38,478 nt of DNA, taken from positions 1 through 38,478 of the forward strand of contig CADBXS010000006.1 of assembly GCA_902798705.1 (NCBI GenBank), written 5' to 3'. This DNA comes from an uncultured Bacteroidales bacterium. GTDB lineage: Bacteria; Bacteroidota; Bacteroidia; Bacteroidales; Bacteroidaceae. Positions within the stretch are counted from its first letter, which is position 1. Every line of letters starts with the position of its first letter. The notes under the pieces were generated by a model that did no database searches, had not been told where the DNA came from, and was given only the letters and a program-made list of their open reading frames with translations. The position numbers and the translations under genes are program-made. This document shows, one piece after another, positions 26,043 to 35,291 of this stretch.

Positions 26043-28730
26043 TCAAGATTTATTGCCAAATAAATCAGACTCCACTACTCCACTCACTTGGCGAATATAA
26101 ATATCACGCTGCGGGAATGGAATTTCCACATGGTTTTCATTGAGAGCTTGGTAAATGGCTTCCTTCACATTTGCAATGAAAATTGGTTTTTGGTCAACAA
26201 GTACCCAAAGAATGACATCAAGATTGACACTATTATCACCAAAATCAGAAAATGCTACACGAAGCGGCTTTTTGCTATCTACCACCAATCGATGATTCGA
26301 ATCACGTTTCTTGCAAAGAGGTTCAACAGCTTCTGTGAGAATTCGTCTTACCTCTTCAACATTTGTGCCGTATGCAACGCCAACTGGAATCTTCACCATT
26401 TCATATTCATGGTTCTTTGTAAGATTCTTGAAGTTCTTATTAAAAAGTGCAGAATTAAGGAATGCAATGATGGCTCCATCGAGTGTGAGAATCTGAGTAG
26501 ATTGATATCCAATGCTATCCACTTTACCTTGGATGCCATCACATTCAATGAAATCTCCTACTTTCAAGCGTCCTGTCATCAAGGAAATGCCATAGAAGAA
26601 ATTCTCCAGCAAATCTTTCATGGCAAAACCCATACCTGTAACCAAGCCAGCAAGAATCACTGAAATACCTTTCTTAGGAACTTGCAAGAGAACTAACGAA
26701 ATCCAGATGAAGAATCCCCACACGAAAATGGTGATAACATTCTTCAGGAGAGTGTCGTTTCCTGAGTCGCTGCCATGCTTAGCTCTTTTCAGCCAGTGCT
26801 GATAGTAAGAACATATTGCATAATTCAGATATTTGAAAATGAAGAAAAGTGCTACAACCAAGCAGATATTGCTGAGAGATAATTGTAACATGTCCTTCAC
26901 ATCAACAAACTTATAAAGGAATATGTCCTTCACAATTGAAGTCATTTCAAAGAGAGATGCTGCAAACCAAATGCTGAAAAGGACAGACAAAACGGCAAGC
27001 ACAGGAATGAGAGCGATACGGACAAAATCAAAACTCCATGTCTTCATAAAAAATTCACCCTTGTACATTCTCTTAACCAGCTGAGCATCAGATTCTGCTG
27101 TTCGTTTAGCATCAGCACCGACAATCCTATTAATCAATATCTTGTCCTCAAACACCTGAGTGAGGTCATAAAGACAAGTGATGGTCTGAATGGCAGCTAA
27201 TTGGAATGTCCACCAAATCATGATTTGAACGGCAAACAACGTGTAGCCAATCCACGACAAAACACATCCAACAACCATTGCTATCAATGAGATATTGGAA
27301 TACAAACTATCACTTAGCGGGAGTGGGTGTTCCAATTTCTTACTTCTACGCAATTGTATAATTTGCCAAATAACAAATACAAGTAAAAGTGGAGGATAAA
27401 TCAAATTCACTAATGAATTAGGTATCAATATAATACGGAATAGAATTACGATAAATGCCATAAAGATGAATGGCAAATAAAGTTTGATTCCACCGATAAT
27501 TTGATCTCCTGAAAGACGAATCAAAAGTGACACAAAGATTGCCAACATTAGCCATGCCAAATTAATCATCAAGTCGGCAGCCATGATGAAGAGATTCCTG
27601 TAAAGAAATTCTCGAGCTACCATGATAGCAATGGCAAATAATGCAATGCCGAATACCCAAACTATCACATGGTACTTTTTCCTAAATTCCTCCTTATTGA
27701 CAATGTGCTTACTAATCTTTTTACCGATTTTATGGGCAGCACCAGGGAAAACCTTTCTCATTAACCAAGGAAGCCCTCTTATCAGAAGATTGCTTAGGAT
27801 AACAGCCAACACAATATAGATGAGCATGAACACACTCACACTCAACACAATAGGTCCACGCCATTCAGAATAGTTCGAAGACTCACCTAACGGAAGATAC
27901 TTGTCAGAGAAATCTCGCGACACCATTTTTAAATAAAACGGTAAACGAGAAAGGATGGTTAAATAATTCTGTCCACCATTTCGAAAGATACTTTGTTGTA
28001 AATCGTCGTATCGCTGTTGAGCGTATGCATATTGACTCGATATCTGTTCTGTAACGTGAGTATAATACTCATTATCCAACGTGATGGAATTGAGAAGACG
28101 AACATAGTTATTTTTTAAGGCCTTGGCATACAAGATACACTTGGCACGGTCTTTCTGCTCATTATCAGAAAGTAGAAACGGATTCCTTCGACGTAAGGAA
28201 TCTAAAGATACCGTATCACCATTGATAACGACAAGTGAATCGCCTATCATTGTTCGTTTGAATCTTCTAAATCTTGAGCTGTGAAAGCGCCTTCCGTTCA
28301 AAGAAGGAGGAAGAGATTCCAAAGCAACAATCAGACTATCATAACGAGCTATTTCGGCAAGCAGTCTTGTCTTCATCCTTTCGAAAGGCATCGTGCGAGT
28401 CTTCAGGGAACGATACAAATCTGTTGCTTCCTGACATGCGTATGCGACATCGAAAGTAAATTCCGTGTTTTGAGAATAGAGCATCAATCCCACCTGCTCA
28501 CTTTTTTGCATATTCTCAATGAGCTGCTGATGTTGTTGCTTGCTTCTGGTTTCATAACGTAGCATAAAAGACTTTTGTGCAGTGTAGCTACGATATAATT
28601 CCAAGCGAAGTACTCCAAGAGTTCTACCCAAATCACGCTCTTTTAACACAGCAAAGGAAATGGAAGGAATGCTCAGGAGTATCAATAGGATAACAACTCG
28701 TTGGATGTTGTGAATCTTGGTCTTTTTCAT
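26043..28730 (-). CDS. Large MscS-family mechanosensitive channel
   Basis: This 895-residue membrane protein has a signal sequence (about 1-28), a long helical periplasmic domain (about 29-285, with a likely coiled-coil of charged residues), about ten membrane helices from about 290 onwards, and the MscS core near the C-terminus. The pore helix and following beta domain are seen in GMGFAMKDLLENFFYG, VGDFIECDGIQGKVDSIG and LTLDGAIIAFLNSALFN (about 690-770). Such large members (like MscK/YbdG/MscM) release solutes on osmotic downshock. It lies 30 bases downstream of a gene for a cationic Trp-rich protein and is probably cotranscribed with it. Confidence 0.9.
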   Translation of the reverse strand: MKKTKIHNIQRVVILLILLSIPSISFAVLKERDLGRTLGVLRLELYRSYTAQKSFMLRYETRSKQQHQQLIENMQKSEQVGLMLYSQNTEFTFDVAYACQEATDLYRSLKTRTMPFERMKTRLLAEIARYDSLIVALESLPPSLNGRRFHSSRFRRFKRTMIGDSLVVINGDTVSLDSLRRRNPFLLSDNEQKDRAKCILYAKALKNNYVRLLNSITLDNEYYTHVTEQISSQYAYAQQRYDDLQQSIFRNGGQNYLTILSRLPFYLKMVSRDFSDKYLPLGESSNYSEWRGPIVLSVSVFMLIYIVLAVILSNLLIRGLPWLMRKVFPGAAHKIGKKISKHIVNKEEFRKKYHVIVWVFGIALFAIAIMVAREFLYRNLFIMAADLMINLAWLMLAIFVSLLIRLSGDQIIGGIKLYLPFIFMAFIVILFRIILIPNSLVNLIYPPLLLVFVIWQIIQLRRSKKLEHPLPLSDSLYSNISLIAMVVGCVLSWIGYTLFAVQIMIWWTFQLAAIQTITCLYDLTQVFEDKILINRIVGADAKRTAESDAQLVKRMYKGEFFMKTWSFDFVRIALIPVLAVLSVLFSIWFAASLFEMTSIVKDIFLYKFVDVKDMLQLSLSNICLVVALFFIFKYLNYAICSYYQHWLKRAKHGSDSGNDTLLKNVITIFVWGFFIWISLVLLQVPKKGISVILAGLVTGMGFAMKDLLENFFYGISLMTGRLKVGDFIECDGIQGKVDSIGYQSTQILTLDGAIIAFLNSALFNKNFKNLTKNHEYEMVKIPVGVAYGTNVEEVRRILTEAVEPLCKKRDSNHRLVVDSKKPLRVAFSDFGDNSVNLDVILWVLVDQKPIFIANVKEAIYQALNENHVEIPFPQRDIYIRQVSGVVESDLFGNKS

Positions 28731-28760
28731 GATGAAAAACGATATTGTTTAGATTAAAAA

Positions 28761-29549
28761 TTAGTCTTCTACAATCTTTTTCATAGCATCGTATATGCTC
28801 TTACCAAAAGTATGGATTTTACCTCTATGTACATCATCCTCCTGCTCCATTTCAGAATCTTCTTCCTCTGCTGTTTCAAAGATATTGTCATCATCACTCT
28901 CGTCCATGGCCTGTTCTTCTTCGATGTAATTGTTTACTTGCTTTTTCAGAAGATTTCCCAAATCTATCAGCAGTCCTTTGAATCCCTTGTTCCTGCGGAA
29001 ACTGCGATATGCACGTTGTCGATTTCTCCACCAGAGACGAATGCCCCTTCCAACTTTAACGAGCCATCTACCAAAAGCACGAACACCCTTCTTGATTCCT
29101 CTCCAGATTTTCACCAGTGTAGGACCTAAATGGATGATGCCTTGAACGATGTGCTTCACGAGCCATACAGTCCCTTGTAGGGTTTTCTTACATCCCCATT
29201 TCAGTCCTTTCCATGAAGCTTTTGCGGCAATAACAATCCAAAGACCAAGTGTTTTGAATGCATGCTTAAACCAAAGGCGAATTTTTCGGATTTTCTCCTG
29301 TGTGTTATTATTATTCCAAAAGGCACGGGTTTTGGTGGCACAGAATTGGATGAAGTCGATCAGTGCAAGGAGTCCTTTGCATATCCATTTCAAAACAAAC
29401 TTAAACGCTTTCAGAATATATTTCAGAAAGAGTTTAAGCATTTTTCCTAATAGAACCAGCACCAATCTTCCTATCTCGGCAAGCATTTCGCCTCCCGATT
29501 TATTTTCGAAAGAATCTTTATTTGGATTATTTTTATTTTCGTCTGTCAT
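28761..29549 (-). CDS. Cationic Trp/Lys-rich protein with acidic tail, function unknown
   Basis: I do not recognise this 262-residue protein. After a polar start (1-20) comes a long run of amphipathic and hydrophobic helices with Lys or Arg every three to four residues (about 22-75 and 85-195) and many Trp, for example LKLFLKYILKAFKFVLKWIC, SWKGLKWGCKK and RGIRLWWRNRQR. There is no signal peptide and no clean membrane helix without charges. The charge then reverses: about 205-240 is very acidic (EEEQAMDESDDD, AEEEDSEMEQEDD), and a short basic helix ends the chain. The basic part should bind membranes or nucleic acid and the acidic tail could mask it. It is the first gene of a two-gene unit with the MscS channel, so a membrane-surface role near the channel is one idea. 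Confidence 0.75.
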   Translation of the reverse strand: MTDENKNNPNKDSFENKSGGEMLAEIGRLVLVLLGKMLKLFLKYILKAFKFVLKWICKGLLALIDFIQFCATKTRAFWNNNNTQEKIRKIRLWFKHAFKTLGLWIVIAAKASWKGLKWGCKKTLQGTVWLVKHIVQGIIHLGPTLVKIWRGIKKGVRAFGRWLVKVGRGIRLWWRNRQRAYRSFRRNKGFKGLLIDLGNLLKKQVNNYIEEEQAMDESDDDNIFETAEEEDSEMEQEDDVHRGKIHTFGKSIYDAMKKIVED

Positions 29550-29602
29550 GTTCTATTAAGTGTCAATCTATTACATGCATAGAAGATGCATTTTATCGTA
29601 TG

Positions 29603-29610
29603 CAAAGATA
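29603..29610 (-). promoter_or_regulatory. -7 box for the cationic protein/MscS unit
   Basis: The minus strand reads TATCTTTG, a TAnnTTTG match, 54 bases before the ATG at 29549. It is arranged back to back with the promoter of the phosphoesterase gene. Confidence 0.6.
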
Positions 29611-29653
29611 TATAATTTTCAACAAATCATGAGCGAAAATAATATAAAAAACT

Positions 29654-29661
29654 TAACTTTG
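29654..29661 (+). promoter_or_regulatory. -7 box for the phosphoesterase gene
   Basis: TAACTTTG, a perfect TAnnTTTG match, lies 25 bases before the ATG at 29687, so the leader is very short. The region upstream is AT-rich, with no clear -33. Confidence 0.65.
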
Positions 29662-29686
29662 CATAAGTTTTTAATATAGTTTAAAC

Positions 29687-30199
29687 ATGAAACGCATAGG
29701 ATTACTTTCAGACACCCATGGATATTGGGATTCTAAATATGAAAAATATTTTTCCGAATGTGATGAGATTTGGCATGCAGGAGATATAGGAACAGTAGAA
29801 GTTGCTCAAAAATTAGCTGCCATCAAACCTCTTCGGGCTGTATATGGCAATATCGATGGTGGTGATTTAAGAAAGATGTTTGGCGAGAAGTATCGCTTCA
29901 AGTGTGAGGATGTGGAAGTGTTGATGAAACATATTGGAGGCTATCCGGGACATTATGATGCATCTATTCGTGGAAGTCTTTTTGCACGCCCGCCTCAGCT
30001 TTTCATTTCTGGACACTCTCACATACTCAAAGTGCTCTACGATAAGACCTTGCAGTGTCTTCACATCAATCCTGGAGCAGCGGGAATGAGTGGATTCCAT
30101 AAAGTCCGCACTTTGGTACGTTTCACTATTGATGGCAAAGAAATCAAAGACCTTGAAGTGATAGAATTGGCTGATGAGAAGAATGAAGATAACAAATAA
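29687..30199 (+). CDS. YfcE-like metallophosphoesterase
   Basis: This 170-residue cytoplasmic protein is a compact calcineurin-like phosphodiesterase. All metal-binding motifs are visible: SDTHG at 8-12, HAGDIG near 31, YGNIDGGD near 54, and SGHSHI near 109 with the INPGAAG end motif. Members hydrolyse phosphodiesters such as cyclic nucleotides in vitro; the natural substrate is unknown. It stands alone with its own promoter and a strong terminator, and is unrelated to its neighbours in function as far as can be seen. Confidence 0.92.
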   Translation: MKRIGLLSDTHGYWDSKYEKYFSECDEIWHAGDIGTVEVAQKLAAIKPLRAVYGNIDGGDLRKMFGEKYRFKCEDVEVLMKHIGGYPGHYDASIRGSLFARPPQLFISGHSHILKVLYDKTLQCLHINPGAAGMSGFHKVRTLVRFTIDGKEIKDLEVIELADEKNEDNK

Positions 30200-30203
30200 T
30201 CAG

Positions 30204-30245
30204 AACGAGAGAATGAGCAACGAATCACTCATTCTCTCGTTTATT
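30204..30245. terminator. Bidirectional terminator hairpin
   Basis: AACGAGAGAATGAG (30204-30217) and CTCATTCTCTCGTT (30228-30241) form a perfect 14-bp stem with a 10-base loop, followed by TATTATT. It separates the phosphoesterase gene from the convergent DUF5686 pseudogene. Confidence 0.85.
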
Positions 30246-30246
30246 A

Positions 30247-32849
30247 TTAGAACTGCATTCTGATTTTAAATCTGATTCCATCTTTATTCACATCTGGTGT
30301 TTCACGATATGTCATTCTTCGGATATACTCAATGTGAATGAGTTTAAAAATGTTATGCACACCAAATCTCAACTCAATATATGGAGTCTTCTGGCTCATT
30401 GCCACCGTGTTGTTCTCATACATTGTTCCGCCCTTTCCATCAGAAACAAAATGTCCAGGGAAGAAAAAGAGGTCGGGATCGGTGAAGTTGGAAGTAGAAG
30501 GATTGTTCTTGTCGCTCAATTGTCCGTACAAAATATTTATACCCAACATCTCGCGCCATTTCAGTTTCTTAAACAATGGAATGCGATTGAATATTTTACC
30601 ACACAAATCCCATTCTATCATAGCTTGAGCATATCTATCATTCAAGAATTCCAAGTTGGAAATGAGGGAGAAAGTGTTATCTTCCACAATATAAGACTGA
30701 TTGGTAGCAGGATGAATCAGCAATGGGAATGGAACTTTATTCCACTGAATTCCTGCACGTATGTCGGAACTGATATATCCCCATCCTGCTGGAACATACA
30801 GACGCTTATACAATCCAACCTCCGTAACATTATAATTATATTGTCCTCCAAAGATTTTCAAGCCCATTGTGTGGCTCACAGAAATAATTGGGGCGTCTTT
30901 GTTAATTTTTTGGCGTCGCTGTTTTGTATTGATGTATGCTGCTCCAGGTTCGAAGGAGAAACCCAATTTAAATTCTGAAGTTCTCAGTGAGCCCAACCAT
31001 TTCGATGGGTCGTATGTTAGAGCAGATATACCATTTTTGACAACTCCTTCATCTGTTCCCAGTCTCCACTACTTTCTCAAACAAGACCTTCTGTTCTTTC
31101 ATAGATATCTTTCCGACCTTATAGCCATACTCCGGCAATTCTTTCTCATCAATCTACCTTGGATGTCTTCAAAGAGGTGAACATATTATCCTTATCAGTT
31201 GGAACAAACTTGTCGAAAGGAGATTGGACATCGTTGTAATAAGTTATCGACAAGTTGTTCTTAGGAAATTCTCTCGTTAGATATGACTTTTTGTTGAAAG
31301 AATATGTTATTTCACTCTTGCCATAAAAGCGCTTGTTAGCCGTTCCATAAGCCAAATAGCCCGACCAGAAAAGATGTGGATTCAAATGCGCTGTTGTCAG
31401 TCCTGAAATTCTGAAACGCAATTTGTCATAATGATTGTGGGATATGATGGTATTGATAGGTCCGAAGTCAAACTTGTTTGTTTGGATGGAATCTGAGGTT
31501 TCAACGAAATTTTCTATCAAGGCCTTCATACCTATCATGATATACTTGAAGCCTTTGATTTTAGTGATTTTCTGAATAAAGGAACCCATCTCGCCCTCAC
31601 TCTGAGTGAGTTCCACTTTTCTATATTGATTCCAATAAGCATCATCCGTATGCATAGTAGCGTCAGGCTCTGTATATAACGTACCTTTCACATGCTTGAA
31701 TACTTGCTTTGGAATCGGAGCAAAAGCAAAATCAAAATTGCGGATAGAACGTTGTACCATTGCCTTACTAAGCCAAGAGGTTAGCTGCATTTCTATCAGC
31801 ATGTCATTTACTGTAACGACTCTTTCTCCCGTTGGAAGTTCCTCAAGGTCCTGTGTAATAATCATGTTTGTAACAAAATTCACGTCACTACGCTTAGGAA
31901 TGTTGAGTTCCACATGTCGAACCTGATAGGATGAATCCTTCATCACATAGAGGTGTCCCGAGAAACCTAAATCCTGCATGTTGTTAGGAACGAAGCCTAT
32001 GTCAATGACCGAATCTTTCTCGTAAGCCAATGTGTCCTGGATATAGTAACGGTAAAAACTGATAGCAGAATTAGCTATGGGGCTTTTGAAACGAAGCTGC
32101 AGAAGGCGGCACTCCTCATCGTAGATATTTACATCGGTAAAAATATCTTTCAGTGCAGTTGTAAGAATATCTCCGGTGTTAATCAAGTCGTTGACACCGC
32201 GCGAATTCTTGGCAGTAATCAGTTTCTTTTCAGTCTTGGTTTCTTTACGATAATAGGTATTAGTAAGAGTTTCATCCACAGTAAGTGGTAAAATCAACTT
32301 TCCCGTCTGTGCACAATACTCCACATGGTCTTTCAGAAAGGCTAACTGTTTTCCTTCATCAATGTCGAAAATCTTATCCGTCACCTCATTGATAGATGCT
32401 GTCATCTTCTCGTAAGTAGTGAACGTGAAAAAGTCCTTAGAATGCAAATCGTTGATTTTCTTATGCTCTATCACTTTCCTCATCAGTTCCACTGCGGGAT
32501 TATTCTTCCTGCTATACTTTGTCCTTTTAGCTGTGATAGTAACTCCCTGAAGTTGTCGAGGTTCGGGCACAAGTTTGATTTTCAGATTTTTTTTCTTGCC
32601 ATTGATGAGTCGTATTTTTTGTGTAATATATCCCATCGTTGAAACAGTAAGTTCATTCCATGCAGAATCCTCCTTTAGTACAAAATGACCTGTTTCATCG
32701 GTTTGGTCTCCCACATTCTTTCCTTCATAGAATACATTGACAAAGTCAAGTGGTTGTCGACTTCGAGAGTCGATAACTACACCTGTCACCTGTGCCCTTG
32801 ACAATAGAGAAAAGGCAAAAACGAAAATGAATGATAGGAATCTAAGCAT
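30247..32849 (-). pseudogene. Broken DUF5686 / carboxypeptidase-regulatory-like surface protein
   Basis: Two reading frames are pieces of one gene. The 5' part (31149-32849, from ATG MLRFLSFIF) encodes a signal peptide, a carboxypeptidase D regulatory-like beta domain (about 20-105) and a DUF5686 region, ending in frame at TGA just after LKTSKVD. The 3' part (30247 to about 31068) is the C-terminal beta-barrel of the same family, with SLRTSEFKLGFSFEPGAAY, NTKQRRQKINKDAPIISVSH and LFKKLKWREMLG. Total length with the gap is about 866 codons, as expected for an intact member. About 100 bases between the pieces (31049-31150) have stops in every frame and do not resemble the family, so more than one point change is implied. 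The intact protein would be an outer-membrane TonB-plug-like barrel of unknown job. A sequencing error alone is unlikely to explain this. Confidence 0.75.
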
Positions 32850-32895
32850 ATAGAAAATAACAAGTGATGATGACACTAACGACTGTCTTAACACA

Positions 32896-32936
32896 AACAC
32901 AGAGGGGTCAATGAAAGGCTCCTCTGTGTTATTTTT
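32896..32936. terminator. Terminator-like hairpin after the MIPS gene
   Basis: AACACAGAGG (32896-32905) and CCTCTGTGTT (32921-32930) form a 10-bp stem with a 15-base loop. The T-run (ATTTTTATTT) is on the plus-strand side; on the minus strand, where the MIPS mRNA would need it, the flank is TGTGTTAAG, so termination may be weak and the DUF5686 pseudogene may be read through. Confidence 0.55.
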
Positions 32937-33001
32937 ATTTCAGAAATGACCCACTTTTCATTGTTCACATCAATCAACATTTCCTTGTGAGTCATCAGGA
33001 T

Positions 33002-34309
33002 TTAATCTACTTCCTCATCTGCTTCATAGCCACCCATCTCTCGAATTGCATTCTTCAGCATAGTGTATTGCTGGAAAAGATGGTTAACAGGTACTTCGTT
33101 CTTTGTATAGTCGTGCATTGGCGACTTCAAGAAGAAGGAAAGGAAACGCTGGATGCCATAGCGTCCTGCACGTGCTGCAAGGTCACTCAACAAGCAAAGG
33201 TCGAGAAGCAGTGGAGCTGCAAGGATGGAATCGCGGCAAAGGAAATTAATCTTGATTTGCATTGGATAGCCCATCCAGCCAAAGATGTCGATATTGTCCC
33301 AGCCTTCCTTATTATCATTACGAGGAGGATAATAATTAATACGAACCTTGTGGTAATAATCCGTATAGAGGTCTGGCTGATTCTCAGGCACAAGGATGGA
33401 TTCCAAAGTGGAGAGCTTGCTCACTTCCTTTGTGCGGAAGTTTGCAGGTTCATCCAGTACAAGTCCGTCACGATTTCCGAGGATATTGGTAGAGAACCAT
33501 CCACTCAGACCGAGGCAACGAGTACCAATAATTGGAGCGAAACCACTCTTTACCAATGTCTGACCTGTCTTGAAGTCCTTACCAGCAATAGGCATCTTTG
33601 TCTTCTCACTCAGCTCCCACATAGCAGGTATATCAACCGTAGTATTTGGAGCACCCATAATGAAAGGAGCACCTTCACTAAGTGCTGCATAAGCATAACA
33701 CATAGATGGAGCAATATGTTCCGTGTCATTCTCCTTCATTGCCTTTTCAAGGGCAGCGAGAGTACCATGTACTGGTTCATAAACTGGGACATAGATCTCG
33801 GTTGAAGCTGCCCAAGCTACTACAATGCGTGAGCAGTTGTGCTCCTTCTTGAAACGACGGATATCTTCACGAAGCTGTTCCACCATTTCCCAACGAGTCT
33901 TACCTTCCATCACATTGTCACCGTCAAGGCGCTTAGCAAAATTCTTATCGAAAGCAGCCTTCATTGGTACAATCTTCTCCAGTTCATCCTTCACAGGCTC
34001 AATATCTTTCTCCTTCAGCACTTCAGCATACATAGCTGAGCGATAGGCATCTGCTGGATAAACATCCCATGCACCAAACTCAATATCGCTGAGTTTAGCA
34101 AGTGGAACAATTTCAGAATAGCTCAAATACTTCTTTTCAGCACCTTTTCCAACACGAATCTTGTCGTATTGAGTCATCGAACCAACAGGCTTTGCAAGGC
34201 CTTTACGAGCCATCAACACACCTGTCATAAATGTTGAAGTTACAGCACCAAGGCCGACAACCATGATACCAAGTTTTCCGTCGGCAGGCTTAACATTCTG
34301 TTTTTCCAT
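33002..34309 (-). CDS. ino1: myo-Inositol-1-phosphate synthase
   Basis: This 435-residue cytoplasmic, NAD-dependent enzyme converts glucose 6-phosphate to inositol 1-phosphate. The Rossmann start IMVVGLGAVTSTFMTGVL binds NAD; other family segments are SRIVVAWAASTE, FIMGAPNTTVD, IAGKDFKTGQTLVKSG (with the Lys residues of the active site), GLSGWFSTNILGNRDG and NIDIFGWMGYPMQIKINFLC. The sequence is of the Bacteroidetes/archaeal type. It is the last gene of a group for inositol lipid synthesis on the same strand, but lies 210 bases after the HAD gene and has its own -7 box, so the supply of inositol phosphate may be controlled apart from lipid assembly. Confidence 0.95.
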   Translation of the reverse strand: MEKQNVKPADGKLGIMVVGLGAVTSTFMTGVLMARKGLAKPVGSMTQYDKIRVGKGAEKKYLSYSEIVPLAKLSDIEFGAWDVYPADAYRSAMYAEVLKEKDIEPVKDELEKIVPMKAAFDKNFAKRLDGDNVMEGKTRWEMVEQLREDIRRFKKEHNCSRIVVAWAASTEIYVPVYEPVHGTLAALEKAMKENDTEHIAPSMCYAYAALSEGAPFIMGAPNTTVDIPAMWELSEKTKMPIAGKDFKTGQTLVKSGFAPIIGTRCLGLSGWFSTNILGNRDGLVLDEPANFRTKEVSKLSTLESILVPENQPDLYTDYYHKVRINYYPPRNDNKEGWDNIDIFGWMGYPMQIKINFLCRDSILAAPLLLDLCLLSDLAARAGRYGIQRFLSFFLKSPMHDYTKNEVPVNHLFQQYTMLKNAIREMGGYEADEEVD

Positions 34310-34372
34310 TATTTTTCTATTTATATCAATTGTTGAATGAGTCTAATTCTATTTCTCAATTTAAAAGTTCGG

Positions 34373-34380
34373 CAAAATTA
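34373..34380 (-). promoter_or_regulatory. -7 box for the MIPS gene
   Basis: The minus strand reads TAATTTTG, a TAnnTTTG match, 64 bases before the ATG at 34309. The -33 region is A/T-rich with no exact TTTG at the usual spacing. Confidence 0.5.
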
Positions 34381-34519
34381 CTCAAAACTTTCCGATAAAA
34401 AAAAGTTTTTAATTTAAAATTGATTAAAACAGAACCTTCTATGTGTTTTAGAACTTATTTTTGCACATTTCGAACTGATATTTACGATTTTCACCAAAGT
34501 GTTTTTGTCAAAAAGCACA

Positions 34520-35263
34520 TCAAACATCATCAGTGCAAATATGAATGGCATGTGGTAAATCTTCAATGCTATTGATAACACAACTTGGCATTGTCATATC
34601 CACTTTTTCATCGCCCCACCCTTTTCCTTTAACCCAAACAGTTTTGCATCCAAGGCTATTAGCAGGAACAATGTCTTTGGAGAAACTATCTCCTACGACG
34701 ATTACTTCTTCCGCATTCAAATTCAGTGCATCAACTCCCAGCGAAAAAATACGTGGGTCAGGCTTTCGGATTTCCGCCACAGAAGATTCTATTACATCTT
34801 GGAAAAAACCATCTAACTTAAAATCCTTCAGAATAGTATTGATATTTCCGTAGAAATTGCTGACAAGTACCAAAGGGTATTGCTGAGACAATTGAACAAT
34901 GATAGGGCGAGCCACACTTAGTGTGCGAATTACATAATCGTAACAATATTGTGCGATGGAGTTAGATATAGCAAGCCTTTCTGCTTCCATTCCTTTTTCT
35001 TCCATGCCTTTCCATAGGTGAGCATCAACAAGGAAACTGGTTTCAATGTTGAGTTTGATACGGAGCAAATCGAGCATATTGTGGCCTGGTTGTACCAAGG
35101 GAAATTTGGCAAGACTTCGTTCCCCATGTACGTATGCCATACGGAAATGCTCCTTGCTGACAGGAACTGCAGAGTGCTGAAACCCTTCCCATATCACTTC
35201 GGACCAATGAACACTATTAGTGTCTATCGTGCCGCCATAGTCGAATATTATCCCCTTTATCAT
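34520..35263 (-). CDS. HAD superfamily hydrolase, probable phosphatase of the inositol-lipid cluster
   Basis: This 247-residue HAD protein has motif I as FDYGGTIDT near residue 6, motif II Ser in LVLVSNFYGN, motif III Lys in EIRKPDPRIF and motif IV in VVGDSFSKDI. The usual second Asp of motif I (DxD) is Gly here, which removes the general acid/base of typical phosphatases. The best use in context is removal of the phosphate from phosphatidylinositol phosphate or a related lipid, but the Gly makes that uncertain. The frame opens at 35347 inside the upstream gene; ATG at 35263 matches the normal HAD start (MIKGIIFDYGG) and leaves a 28-base gap, so it is preferred. It is on the same strand as the CDP-alcohol phosphatidyltransferase gene upstream and the MIPS gene downstream. 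Confidence 0.8.
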   Translation of the reverse strand: MIKGIIFDYGGTIDTNSVHWSEVIWEGFQHSAVPVSKEHFRMAYVHGERSLAKFPLVQPGHNMLDLLRIKLNIETSFLVDAHLWKGMEEKGMEAERLAISNSIAQYCYDYVIRTLSVARPIIVQLSQQYPLVLVSNFYGNINTILKDFKLDGFFQDVIESSVAEIRKPDPRIFSLGVDALNLNAEEVIVVGDSFSKDIVPANSLGCKTVWVKGKGWGDEKVDMTMPSCVINSIEDLPHAIHICTDDV

Positions 35264-35291
35264 TTTTTTTGTAGCATTAGACGATGATTTC

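Noticed and set aside
30334..30978. 214-codon plus-strand open frame
   Set aside because: It is antisense to the barrel part of the DUF5686 pseudogene, which matches its family on the minus strand.
32987..33805. 272-codon plus-strand open frame
   Set aside because: It is antisense to the myo-inositol-phosphate synthase gene.
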